Assembly: GCA_001414485.1 (NCBI GenBank)
Contig: LLEY01000072.1
Location: 124,001 to 188,000, forward strand
Direction of reading: 5' to 3'
Origin: Calycina herbarum
Taxonomy: Eukaryota; Ascomycota; Leotiomycetes; Helotiales; Pezizellaceae
DNA length: 64,000 bases
Of the stretch, positions 34,350 to 46,900 are shown in pieces. The position numbers and the translations under genes were made by a program. Under the pieces are notes generated by a model. The model made no database searches. It saw only the letters and a program-made list of their open reading frames with translations, and was not told where the DNA came from. Numbering within the stretch: position 1 is the stretch's first letter; the number at the start of each line of letters is the position of its first letter.

Positions 34350-35616
34350 ATGGCGGAAACTATGACGGTCGAGAAAATGTTACCTCAAGTACAAAGGAGT
34401 CTTGAGGATGGCATATACGCATGTACATCTCTAGAACCACTGTCAGGAGGAAGCGCAAATTTCGTCTATCGTGGAATTCTTGCAACTCCTCTTGAAGATC
34501 GTGCTAAGACAGTTGTCATCAAACACACCGAGGGCTATGTCGCTACGCACCCTGGCTTCAAGCTTACCGCGGACCGTTGTGTAAGTACTCCGTGTTCTCT
34601 GTCTACGAACCTCGTTCAGCTCGTGGATTTTGTCACCAGAATTTCTCACCTAACAACCGACCAGACCTTTGAACAAGAAATCCTCACGGCACTGCAAGAT
34701 TTCCAACCAACAACCAGCAATTCGATCTCCATCCAAACGCCAAAACTCTATCACTTCTTCCCAGAAACCAATACCCAGATATACTCCGACTTCTCCTCCT
34801 CCACCGAGCTAAAAACATATATCCTAACCCACACTCTCACACGCGCAGATTGTTCTCGTCTAGGCACCGCCTTGGGACACTGGACTAAAACCTTCCATCA
34901 ATGGGCTGCTGCTCCGGAACAAGAGGGGTTGAGAAAGAAAATGAGAGAGAGTAAAGTAATGCGAAAATTGAAATTTGATATCAATTATACGACTTTACTT
35001 GCAATCATTGAGAATTTCCCGGATTTGTTGGAGGGGAGTAGGGGGGTATTTGAAGAGGTTGTTGAGGAAATGAGGGGGGTGTTGGAGAATTTGGAGGATG
35101 AGGGAGATGGGGGAGTGCTGGTGCATGGGGACTTTTGGAGTGGGAAGTATGCCTCTCTTTTCTGCTTCAGATCGTGTGATGGAGAGAGAATAAAGTGGTT
35201 AACAGAATCATAGTATCCTCCTCCCCAACTCGCCCTTTCCAGCCCCCACCCAAGCCCTCGCTCTCTCGGTCATCGACTGGGAACTCTCACACCTCTCTCT
35301 CCACGCTTTCGATCTCGGGCAAATGATTGCGGAGCTTTACGAGTTGAAACATTTTAAAGGTATCGACGCTGGTCTTTGGATCATTGACTCTTTTCTTGGG
35401 GGATATGGGGGCGTTGAGAGGGAGCTCGCTTTTAGAGTTGCGATTCATGTTGGGTGTCATTTGATTTGTTGGGGGAGTAGGGTTCAAGGGTGGGGAACGG
35501 AGGAACAGGTTAGGGGTGTGGTGGAGGCTGGGAGGGAGTTTGTGAGGAAGGGGTGGGAGAGGGATGTGGGATTTTTTAAGAGAGGTTATTTGGGGGGGTT
35601 GTTTTTTGGGGTTTAG
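34350..35616 (+). CDS. Fructosamine-kinase / aminoglycoside-phosphotransferase-like protein
   Basis: Exons are 34350-34580, 34665-35146 and 35214-35616; 371 residues. Intron 1 (84 bp) has GTAAGT...CCTAAC...CCAG, and intron 2 (67 bp) has GTATGC...ATAG. The N-lobe has L-S-G-G-S-A-N-F-V-Y-R-G (nucleotide-binding loop) and V-V-I-K-H. The C-lobe has the catalytic loop L-V-H-G-D-F-W-S-G-N, whose Asn codon is assembled across intron 2, and the metal-binding V-I-D-W-E about 20 residues later. Both fit the choline/ethanolamine-kinase-like APH fold. Members phosphorylate small amines, sugars or protein-bound fructosamines; the substrate is not readable here. A late G-rich 3' part (35400-35616) is still in frame and ends naturally. 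Confidence 0.85.
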
Positions 35617-36339
35617 GGAGAGAGGGGGGTGGCCCAACCTCTTTAACTAATCTCACTTCTCACTTTCGCTATCAGCCACGCAACAGACATGCAAACCAGC
35701 TCACATCAAACCAGGCAAATCGCATCTCGCAATCGAAAGGCCATTCTTCCACCAGTAGAATTGAAGGTTTTGGGGTGCAGCGTAATCCGAGACTCGGAAA
35801 CGGCGTTGAGGTGGAAAGACAATTGGCCGATTCTTGAAAAGCAGTACGCCACCATATGCACATCTACCTGCATATCTGCGTCAGTTTCTAAAGTGAGTAA
35901 TTCGTTTGATATAGCCTAAAAGAGTTGATAAGTTACCGCCATTCCATGGTTTATAGATGTTTGTTACTTAGCTGAGAAAAAAAATTGTTCAAATGTGAGA
36001 TATCTTCGTTACTAGGAACTCTTCAAGTCTAGTTCTTTAGTATTAGATCTCGACACACCCGACTTCCAATCCTTATTAGGCCGAGCTACGTAAACAAGAG
36101 ATATGATTAGCTTAATATCCGTAAGATAGGCAAGGGAGAACCGGACATTTTCCATTTAGAGTGTCTCCGCCGATTGTCATAGTCTAATGCTATATCATTC
36201 AAATATGACGTCAATCCCTATACATTTCTCTCAACTTGCTGCTTTGACTCCGCTGTAATCTGCTTTATCAAGATATCGTCTAAGGTGTAATTTTTATAGA
36301 ACTTGAATTTAAAATATCTAGCAAGTGAAAAATATCGAC
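35617..36339. other. Transition from gene block to second AT-rich block
   Basis: Ordinary composition to about 36000, then rising A+T. A 76-codon frame at 35689-35919 has no features and is not called. No RNA gene seen. Confidence 0.4.
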
Positions 36340-36580
36340 TGTCTCACTTAAGAGCTAAACAGATCGTCTCTAGTAAGCTGTAGGTTTCTAGATAAGCTGT
36401 AAGAAGAAAGATATACGTAAGCTACGTAGCCTTAAGTAAGCTAATATCAATTTTAGCCTCTAATAACTATTAGCGAGTAAGTTTATAAAATTTAAAAGCT
36501 AAAAGTTATAAGTAAGCTATCAACTGTCTAATAAGCTAAACAAATCTCTAGTATAGTAAGTTACGAATTAAGTGTTATTT
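36340..36580 (+). repeat. AT-rich copy of the GAGTAAG-motif repeat
   Basis: AGTAAGCT, ATAAGCTGT, GAGTAAGTT, AAGTAAGCTATCAA and similar words recur about nine times. The section near 36495-36545 aligns with the complement of 29725-29800 with mainly transition differences (TATCAACTGTCTAATAAGCT versus TATCAATTGTTGAGTAAGCT). This looks like a mutated relative of the cluster in the gene block. Confidence 0.4.
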
Positions 36581-37001
36581 TATCTACTTTTATTATAATC
36601 TAAGCGTTTTATATATTATAAAAAGTCTCTAGAAGAATATTAGCTAAATAATCACTTCTTAACTTCTACTATATTCTATTTTTAATTAAAGCTTTTAATA
36701 TTATTATAAGATACTTAGAAGTATATAATCTAAGAGCCTAGCTTCTAATATATCTAAAACACTCTTTAAACGTTAAAAGAGATCTAAAAAGACACTTACT
36801 ACTAATCTCTCTATACTATTATTAAAGAACGTTATACTTAATATAGACTTATTATTAAGAGCTTACTTAATAGCTCTAGAGACATGTCTTTCTAGTAAGA
36901 GCTCTTTAACTATATATAAGAGTATATAATTAGATTATTTATAAGAAGAGAAGAGTTTTCTAAGTAAAGAGACTATTTAACTTATTCTATAGTATAGACT
37001 T
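36581..37001. other. AT-rich degenerate sequence, unidentified
   Basis: Very low G+C and stops in all frames. No terminal repeats were paired. It ends in GACTT (36997-37001), the target duplication of gypsy C. Confidence 0.5.
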
Positions 37002-37330
37002 TGTTACGGACCTGGCCACCGCCGAGCACGTGACTCGCGTACGGCTGCTCGCCGGCGTCCGTAAAGCCTGCTATTCCTGGCCTGGCCTAGAACCATTCCT
37101 ACCTAGGCCAGGAACCATTTCTACAAACGGATCGACATTCTTATAACTTATCGATTCCTTAGCTATCTCTATATTATAGGACCTCTAGAAGTCTCCTCTT
37201 TCCTTCTCTTCTCTTCTATAGCTTTAGATCTTTAATTAAACTACCTCTTACTTCTCTGATTATCCGCTATACCTATATATACTATAGGTAAGGATAACTA
37301 CCAGAGGGCTAGCAGATTAGGTTTGTCACA
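37002..37330 (+). repeat. 5' LTR of gypsy C
   Basis: 329 bp. About 13 differences from the 3' LTR by eye, every one a C/T or G/A transition. The start is GC-rich and contains CACGTGAC. A TATATATACTATAGG stretch near 37280 may be core promoter. Confidence 0.92.
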
Positions 37331-40300
37331 TTATCTAAAGCTCCCTTCTTCTCTCTATTTACTACTACTCTTAGGAAGGATTAGAATATCTGTTGCGATT
37401 CTAACATAACACCTACGGTCTATATAGACCGCCTATAGATGCTACCAGCGCCTTATACAGCCCCGCGTACCCGCGCCCACCACCGCGCACAAGAGCCTAG
37501 GGCTCTTCTACCTATACCCTCTGTCCTTACAACTGAGTCGTCTACAACGATGTCTGCCGACTAGCCTACGGACGCTCAACAGCTCGCTATAGCCCTAGAA
37601 CAGGTCCGCCTACTGCGAGAACAACTAGACGACGTCCGTACCCCTCCGTAAGGGAATACCCCGTCCGAAACTAGACAACATAGGTCGTTTACAGTCAAGC
37701 TTAAGGATACTAAGCCCCTAACAGATGGCTCGTCTCTAACCTTCGACAACTAGAAGATCTAGATTAAGGACAAGTTCCTTATCAACGCCTCTATATTTGA
37801 GCTAGAGGAAGCAAAGATAGCTTACGTTTTTAACTATATAGCTGATATTACTTAGAAGCATCTCGTGCCCTGTTACTAGAAGGGACCTAAGCCGTTTTAG
37901 TCCGTAAAAGAAATGATTATATATCTTACAGATATCCTAGAGAACCCGTTTAAAGCGTAGGACGCCTGTATCGAATTCCGCCGGCTCGTTATAAGAGATA
38001 ACGAGACTTTCGCAACCTTCTATACTCGCTTCTTATACCTTGTAGGCACTGGACGGATCCTAACAGACGACTTACAGCCCGACTTATATAACAAGCTTAC
38101 GCCACCTCTACAATAGTCCGTCTTACCATTCTTAGACGTCCTACTTATAAGTACAGCCCTAGCAAACAAGTGTCGACTTGTTAACAAGAACTTACGAAGA
38201 CTTCAGCTCTGTAGAAGCAACTTATAGACCGCTCGTCTCACCCCCCAGCCCGCAACTGCTACTACTACCTCCTGCCTAGCTAGAACTTTCACTACTACTT
38301 AAACTGCGTTCTATATAACCTCCCCTGCCCTGGCCCCCCGCCTTTACAGACTATCACGTAAACCGACGCCTGCCTGTAAGGAACCGGACAACGCCTGCTT
38401 CAAGTGTAAGAGGACTAGGCACTATGCCCGCGAATGCTCTAAGAACTCTAAGCCTATTACAGACGTTAATAAGCTTGCAGAGCCTACGTCTGACTTAGAA
38501 CAGTCGGAAAACGACTAAGTCTAGGGAAAGTCTCCCCCCTAGGCTTGCTTTACCGAGGTCCTAGCTAGTTAGCTATCGATCTAAGTTAGCTACTTAGAGG
38601 AAAACAGTTTACGGTCTCTTATAACCTAGTTTTTAATAGATACGGATTTAAAACCTCTGCTCTAGCTGATACTAGAGTAAACGGCTTTGTACTTATTAGT
38701 ATAAAGTTCGCTTAGGGACTGGCTTGCTTCTTCCCTTTAACTATTTATACTCTTCCTACTCCTATTATAGTTCGCGGCTTTGACGGACAGAGTCGACAGT
38801 CCGCGGACTGCTATATTGTTCTTCACTTATACATAGACGGCTGTAAACAGTATAACGTCCCTATGGTCCTCCTTAATACTAGCTATTAGGACCTTATTCT
38901 TAGGCGTATATGGTTTAACTAGCTTAACGTATAACTCAACCCCCGCCAGCGACGACTTATATAGCCCGCGGATCTCCCTCCTTCTCCTAACCTTGTCCGG
39001 CTACGCCTCCTAGATCCTAGGATCCTATAGACTCGGCCCTTAAACCTAGATTACTAAGCTAACGCGGATCGCCGCGATCAGGCCCTAGAAGAACAGGTCG
39101 TATACAAATACTAGGAAGACCCGTAACTGTCCGTAAGCCTTGTCGACGAGCTGCCAGTCCCTCGGATCCTGGCGCGCCTGCCTACTACACCCCTGGCCGT
39201 ACGTCACAGCGAGTACTAGGACCGCTAAAACAACTTACGAAATATGAACCGCGCCCTTACAGGTTTAGATATCTGTAAAGCCTCTATAGCGCGCCTGAAA
39301 CGTGTACGCCTCGACCTGCCACCGGTAGACATCGCTGTCATCGGTGCTGCTGTATATCGCCGTAACCTATAAGACACTGAAGCTACGGCCTTTAGTACCT
39401 CTCTTTATAAGATCGATTACTTGATAGAAAAAAAGCTTACGGATTAAAAAGACGACTTACAGGTCTAAGAAAGCCTTCTCGGAGCCTACCAGGATCTCGC
39501 AGACGTTTTCTCTAAAGCTACGTCCGATACTCTTCCCCCTCGTCGCCTGTACGACTATAAGATCGAACTTATAGACGGGAACGTAGACGACTTGTTCTAT
39601 AGCCCCCTCCGCCACCAGTTAACGGACGAGCTCTAGGCTGTAAAACAATACCTTGTTAAGAACCTTTATAAAGGTTTTATTAAGGCTAGCTAAGCTCCCT
39701 TTATAGCCCTGATTCTCTTTGTTAAGAAGTCTAACAGCTCTCTACGGTTCTATATTAATTACTATAAGCTTAATAACCTAACCTATAAGGACTAGTATCC
39801 TCTTCTGTTAATCGACGAAACTCTTGCTCGGCTAGGTAAGGCTTGTATCTTTATAAAGCTAGACATACGACAAGCTTTTCACCGGATTCGGATTAACCCT
39901 GATTCTAAGGAACTAACAACGTTCTAGACCTGTTATAGAGCCTACAAGTGTAAAGTTATGCCTTTTAGACTAACTAACAGACCTGTAATATATTAACGGT
40001 TTATAAACGACGTACTCTTCAACTATTTAGACGACTTTTATACTACCTACCTTAACGATATTCTTATTTACTCCGAGAACGAGCTAGACTATTAGGAACA
40101 CGTCTGTAAGGTCCTTTTACGGCTTTGTAAAGCTGGCTTATAAGCTAATATTAAGAAATCTGAGTTTAACGTTACTTATACGAAGTACCTAGGCTTCTAT
40201 ATAAGTACTGACAGGATTGAAGTAGACCTGGAAAAGACAGAAACGATCCGTAACTGGGAACGTCCTATTATAGTCTGCGGTGTTTAGTCCTTTCTTGGCT

Positions 40301-42591
40301 TTTATAACTTCTACTGGAAGTTTATTCTTAACTATAGACGAGTCGCACGCCCGTTAACGGCTCTAACTCGTAAAGACCAGCTGTTTTAGTGGACACCTGC
40401 TTATTAGGACGCCTTCTCTAAGCTGAAGGCCCGGCTTATTAATACACCTCTTCTTATATACTTTAATCTATAATACGAGTCTATAGTTAAGACCGATTCC
40501 TCTAACAGCGTCCTTAACAGTATACTCCTTCAGTTATAGCCGAGTCAAGAGTAGCACCCTATAGCTTACTTCTCTAGGACAATGATACCTGCTGAGATTA
40601 ACTACCCGATTTACAATAAAGAGATGCTAGCTATTGTACGTTCTCTAGAAGCCTAGAGACCTAAGCTCGAAGGGTCTCTATACCGGGTACGGGTCGTTTT
40701 AGACTATAAAGCTCTCGAGTACTTTATAACAACTAAAGCCTTATCTGGCCGACAAGCTCGCTAGGCTGAAACCCTCTCTCGATTTAACTTCCTACTTACT
40801 TATAAGCCTGGTAGCTAGAATCGAGCGGATTCCCTTACTTGCCGGGACTAAGAAGCAGATAGTTAAATAGTAATAAAGATATCTACTTATATACAAGTCC
40901 TCTTATAGCCTAAGAATCTCGACTCGCGGATTATTACGGACCTAGACTTAGACCCTTCTATAGATATTACACCTGTTAGAGTAGCCGACGGACTATACGA
41001 CTTAATTAACGATATCCTATAGGCTAATCGTACGAGTACGGGCCTTAACACTCTCCGCTAGTACGCTACGGACGAACGCCCTAGCTGGACAACCTATAAC
41101 AGCCTCCTGCTATACCAAGAACGGCTTGTCCTGCTCGAGGACGACGATCTCAAAGTACGCTTGCTAAGCGAGGTTTATAATCAAGTCTCGGTAGCCCACC
41201 CTGGACAATCTAAGACCCTAAAGCTAGTTACGGACCGCTACTACTAGCCGCACCTTCGTTTAGATGTACAACGATTCATCTATAACTGCTAGACCTGCCG
41301 TCGCTCTTACGTGCCGCGAGACTGCCCCCCTGGACTCCTCAACCCCTTGCCTATCCCGGATCGCCTATAGCAACATATATTAGTTGATTTTAAGGAATTC
41401 CCTCCTAATAAGTCTAGGATAGATATAATTATTATCTTTATCTGCTAGCTAAGTAAGAGATCTGTCTCTATCCCTTACCTAAAGACTACGGACGTAAAAA
41501 AGACTGCGTAGATCTACCTCGACTGTGTATAGTGCTATTATAGACCGTTAGATACTATTATCTCTAACCGCGGTCTATAATTCGTCTTAGAGTTCTAGTA
41601 AGAGTTTAACCGGATCCTAGAGACTAAGATTAAGCTATCTACGGCCGTATATACATAAACCGACGGTTAAACTAAGAATATAAACTAGTAGATTAACTAA
41701 CGCCTTCGCTTATTTATAAACTACTATTAGGATAACTAGTCTAAACTAATGCCGATTATAGACTACGCTTAAGCTATACTTCCCTAGGACTCGACGACTC
41801 TTCCGCTTATATAAATCGAGCTTAGTTATATACTACGTACTAGCTTTGATTAGGTCTGCTAGAGCCTAGAAGAGCTAATAAGCGTCTATAAACAGCTTTC
41901 ACAAGACGAAGCAGTTGTATACGCAACCCGTATATATAGCGCCTAGGAAACCGCCTGTAAGGGAATCGAGGCTGCTTAGGAACGCTAGTGTAAGTAAGTA
42001 AACAAGCACCGGCGACTAGTAGACTTTGCTACGGGCGACAAGGTCTACGTATTAACAAAGACGTGGAATATGGACCGCCTAAGCTGTAAGCTCGACCAGC
42101 AGATAGCTGGTCTATATATAGTCCTAGAAAAGGTTGGAAACGCTTTCCGGGTCGACCTGCCTCCGATAATTAAAATATAGCCTGTAATCTCTATAGATAA
42201 GCTTCGCAAAGCTCTTAACGATCCGCTACTAGGCTAGCTATAGGAACTAGGACTGCCTATTATAGTTAACAGGTATAACGAATAGGATGTAGACTAAGTA
42301 CTAGCCTCTAGAGGCTATTACAGAAAATTATAATACCGGGTTCAATAGGTATAAAACGAGCTAGACCCGGCCTAGTACCTAGCTTCTGACTTTATAGGCT
42401 GCCTATATAAGCTTTAAGAGTTTCACGCTCTAAATCCTTCTCTCCTAGGGCCTCCTAGGTACTTAGCAGAATGGTTACAGAGCTGGGAAGATAGTATAGA
42501 CGAGCCGGAATATTATAAGGACGAGGATAAATTACCTGTGGGGTAGTAGGTTCAGAGCTCGCGGGCGAGCTCTACTTAAAGGGGGGGGTAA

Positions 42592-42920
42592 TGTTACGGA
42601 CCTGGCCACCGCCGAGCACGTGACTCGCGTACGGCTGCTCGCCGGCGTCTGTAAAGCCTGCTATTCCTAGCCTGGCCTAGAACCATTCCTACCTAGGCTA
42701 GGAACTATTTCTATAAACGGATCGACATTCCTATAACTTATCGATTCCTTGGCTATCTCTATATTATAGGACCTCTAGAAGTCTCCTCTTTCCTTCTCTT
42801 CTCTTCTGTAGCTTTAGATCTTTAATTAAACCACCTCTTACTTCTCTGATTATCCGCTACACCTGTGTATACTACAGGTAAGGATAACTACCAGAGGGCT
42901 AGCAGATTAGGTTTGTCACA
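42592..42920 (+). repeat. 3' LTR of gypsy C
   Basis: 329 bp partner of 37002-37330, preceded by the polypurine tract. It keeps some unmutated sites lost in the 5' LTR (CCTGTGTATACTACAGG versus CCTATATATACTATAGG) and has lost others. Confidence 0.92.
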
Positions 42921-43551
42921 GACTTAGCTTTAATCTTTAAGAACTAGCTAGAACTATTTATTTCTAAGCTCTATATTTACTAAATCTAAATCTTTATATA
43001 AGGTCTCTCTTTCTACTAAATATATATACTCTCTTCTAATTCCTAGAATATCTTTAGTTACTTATTCTTAGTAGGTTTAAGCTTAGTAGAGAATCTGCTT
43101 TTAAATATATAGATAGAAGTACTACTACTAATAATATTAACTAAAGGTTCTTAAGTATTATTATCTTTCTTATGTCCTCGTTAATAGATAATATAACAGT
43201 CCTAGTTATATACGACTGGATTACGTAACCGAGTTCTACCGAAGTCTCGCTTAGTATATATAAATAGAGACAGAGCGTACTAACTCTCCTCTTCTCTCTT
43301 TAGTTTAGTTTTCCTCGAATATAGATACTATTCTATAAGCACTTCTTTTGATATATTTATAGAAGGCTATTATAGATAAGATACTTAAACTTCTTATTCT
43401 CTCTTCTTAAGTTTACTATCTTCTCTATTACTTAGAGAGCTTAGCTATTATTATTAATAACTACTAGTAGTAGTAGAGAGATACTAGTAAAAAGGTGTAA
43501 TAAATTAGTATAAAAGACTAAGTAGATAGAATATAGTTTATAGAGTAGTTC
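42921..43551 (-). mobile_element. AT-rich relic between gypsy C and gypsy D
   Basis: Unrecognised and stop-filled. It ends in AGTTC, half of the target duplication of element D, so it is the left part of whatever D inserted into. The stretch 43190-43330 (GTAACCGAG, TATATAAATAGAGAC) looks promoter-like and could be part of an older LTR. Strand is assumed from the right-hand part. Confidence 0.4.
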
Positions 43552-43909
43552 TATTATAGACCGAATATAAAGAGGTTAATAGATAAGGTTGTCTTATTAT
43601 AAGAAGAATTAACTAAGGAGAGAAGTCTATTCTACGTACGAGGAAAGAGGTTTTATATATAGAACCTCTTATATCGAGGCCTCTAAGTAGAAGTCTCGTT
43701 TATAGCTCTTCGTTATAGCTTTCGTTATAGTACGTATAAGCTAAAGTTTCTAAAGTCTCGCTATAACTCTCGTTATACCTTTCGTTATAGATCTATATAT
43801 CTATTAAAGTAATTACTAAGGTAGTTCCTAGAGTTATATAAAGTTATATAAGGTTACGTTTTATACGAAGGTTAGTAGACTAAGTACTCTTTAGATATAA
43901 ACTATTATA
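43552..43909 (-). repeat. 3' LTR of gypsy D
   Basis: 358 bp direct repeat of 48921-49278. Repeated CTCGTTATA / CTTCGTTATAG words (43700-43790) are shared by both copies. Confidence 0.87.
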
Positions 43910-46900
43910 TTACTCTCTCTTTCTAGCTCTCTAGTAGTTATAAGCCTTTGTATCTTTAAAAGCGTCTTAAGGTTCCTAGGTTAGCCTAGTATACCTTTCC
44001 TATTTTACTAGTAGCTTAATTATACGTTCTTATCCCTTTTTATTAAGAATTACTTCTACTATATATTCTTAGTTATCTTTAAGGATTTCAGGTCTAGATT
44101 AATCGTCGTCTTAAACTTAACTTAGTAGTAGGTTGTTTAAGGCTAGCTATAGAAGCTAGAAGTAGAATACGTTATAGATTCTAAGTAATATATCTAAATA
44201 ATAACTGTGTATTCTAATTACTTCTAGTACTATATATTTAGCTTATTTTATATTAAGCTTCTTTAACTTCCTTATTATATAAACGTTCTATAAGTTTAGC
44301 TAGACCTTATCTCTAACTTTAAAGCTTAGTACTTATTATTTTCTTCTATTTATAACGTTCTCTATTATTTACTATATAGTAGCTATTATTAACTATGTCT
44401 ATTTCTATACTTCTTTAAGCTTTCGTATAATTAAATTAGCTTTCTAAATTAGTAATCGTAGTATAGCTTCGTTTAAGAGCTTATACTAGATATCTAGAAG
44501 CTTAGTATAATATCTATATTTAAGGAAGAAGAGGCTTACTTTTATAGCTAATACTATTCGATTATTAATCGCTAATTTAGTAAATAGTAGTAGCTCTTTC
44601 TAGTTGTCTTAAGTATAATCTATAAACATTTATAGATAGGTTTCTACTAGCTAGTTTATTTATTCTATAGATCTATCTGTTTCTAGGTAAAAAGTTATAG
44701 AAAGCCTTTATATAATTCCTAAAAGAGAGTATATTCTTATCTAGAAATAACCTACGAATTACGTTTCTTAATTAGATACTATTACTTTTAGTAGATAGTA
44801 CTTTTAGTAGAAGAGTTAAATAAACTATTTAGCAACTGTTTTAGTAGTAATATTCTTTAAACTATTATAAATTATCTCTTTTTCTAACCTATTTATAATT
44901 ACGACTATGTTTATATATCTATTACTTTCTAAGAGTTTAACTATAAAGTCTATTAAAATATTACTCCAGATTCAGTTTAGAACTAGTAGTAGCTTTAGAA
45001 ATCCCTATTATACGTCTCTCTAAGCCTTATTCCTTCTATAAGCGTTATAATTTTATATAAACCTTTAAACGTCTTATAATATCTAAGGCTAGAAGTATTA
45101 TTATAAGAGAATCTAGGTTATACTTTCTTATCTAGGGTAACTATAGAGTTTTGAATCGTATATAGATTAGATTATTTTTATATATAGTTCTTTGTTATTT
45201 AGAACCTATAATCGGTCCTAGAACCTTAGCTTTCCTTCGTTTATAATTATATATTTAGATATTAATACTTTAAGCTTTAAACTAGTAGAGAACGTTCTTT
45301 TGCCTTATTATATAGCGTCTTTTATTACTTAAAGATTAGTATCTACTTCTTTCGCTATTATCTAGAGTTCTTAAAGAGTTCTTTTATTATCTAAGACTAT
45401 CTCTTATATTTATATAGCTTCTTACGTCTATACTAGGTTCGCTTTTATAATCTCTAGAGTCTATTCTTCTTTATTTATAAGCTTAAGAAGTTACTTTATA
45501 TAATAATTAATTCGTTTATCTATAGCATCGTCTAATATATCTTATTCTTGTTATAAAAGAGCGTCTACTTAAATATTATTCTTCTTTTTAATATATATAA
45601 TTATAAAGTTATACTTTAAAAGAGCTAGGGACTATTATATTTATTATTTTATAAGCTTCTAAACTATTATAAAGTACTTAAGATTCTTATAATCTATTTA
45701 AATTTTAAAGCTATCTACGCTTTATAACTTAAGATCCTAAGCTTCTAAGTAATATATAATAGCTAATATCTCTTTATTATAGATTTCGTAGTTATATTTA
45801 ATAGGTAAGTTCTTCTTTAAAAAGAAGATATAGAGTTATAATAGTCCTTTATCGTTATATTACATAAGCGCGCTATTAATATACTAGCTAGAAGAGTCTG
45901 TTTCTATAATCGTTTATCTTTCGTACTTAAATTATATAAGAGCTAGGACTATTATAAATATATACTTAAGTCTTTCAAAGACGTTCTAATATTCGTTCGT
46001 TTATATAAACATATATTCTTTGAAAGTAAGTTCTATAAGAGGTTTTATAATATTAGAATAGTTCTTAATAAAGTTTTAGTAGAAGTTTATAAAGCTAAGA
46101 AAGCTTTATATAGCCTTAACTATTATAGATACTTCCTAGTCTAGGATTGCTTTTATCTTTTCTAAATCTATTTCTATCTTTAAGTTAATATTAAAGATAA
46201 ACCCTAGATACTTTATCTATATAACTAAGAATTTATATTTATTAATATTAAAAAAGAGCTTTATATCTTTAAGCTCTTTTAAAATACACTTAACTTATTT
46301 CTTATATTCTTTAAAAGTACTGTCTATAAAGATTAGAATATTATCTATATAAGTAGAGTAGAAGTTATTAAGGTATTTTTATAGTATTTAGTTAATATAT
46401 CTTTAGAATATACTTAGTATATTTATAAGTTTAAAAAGAGTAACTAGCTAGTATATAATCTATATCTTATATAAAAAGCTATCTTCTATTCGTCTTCTTT
46501 TATAATTCTAATTCTATAAAAAGCCTAGCTTATATTAAGTTTTATATACTATCTTATTTTACTAGCTCGTTATAAGATTTCGTAGATTAAAGAAAGTAAG
46601 TACTAGTCTTTTTATATAACTTTATTTAGTATATAGTAATTAATATAAAACTATAGACCACTTTCTAGCTTTTATATAAAAAGTATAAGAGTAGTAGTAG
46701 AAGAGTTACTAACTTAAATCTAGCTTTTATCTATATACTTTATAAGTATTCTTTAAAGAATAAGAAGTTTATCTAAAGATATATTATAAAGTAGTCTCTA
46801 AGAGACTATAGCTTCCTTTCTATCTTCTTTTATAAGTTTAATCTAGTAGTCTATTCTATTACTTTATAAAAGAGATACTTTATCTAAGTCTTTTAAATAA

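Larger units (their letters stand above)
37002..42920 (+). mobile_element. Ty3/gypsy LTR retrotransposon C, complete structure, moderately RIP-mutated
   Basis: Perfect 5-bp duplication GACTT (36997-37001, 42921-42925) and 329-bp LTRs with TGTTAC...TCACA ends. Order on the plus strand: gag from about 37550, with a C-x2-C-x4-H-x4-C zinc knuckle near 38400-38440; protease with A-D-T-R near 38660 (usual DTG or DSG); reverse transcriptase with Y-L-N-D-I-L-I-Y-S near 40050 (usual YLDD, first Asp to Asn); RNase H near 40490; integrase with C-x2-C near 41290 and I-I-S-N-R-G near 41560 (Asp to Asn); and a chromodomain-like end near 42320-42420. A polypurine tract (42578-42591, eight G in a row) precedes the 3' LTR. 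In-frame stops are TAG/TAA where CAG, CAA or TGG would be expected. It is the youngest-looking element here, but still inactive. Confidence 0.93.

Noticed and set aside
35689..35919. 76-codon frame after the kinase-like gene.
   Set aside because: No recognisable features; more likely 3' untranslated or intergenic sequence.
37550..42420. Many in-frame TAG codons in gypsy C might mean stop-codon recoding.
   Set aside because: TAG and TAA stand in for Gln and Trp codons, active-site Asp codons are also changed by G-to-A, and the LTR pair differs only by transitions. RIP explains all of this without a new code.
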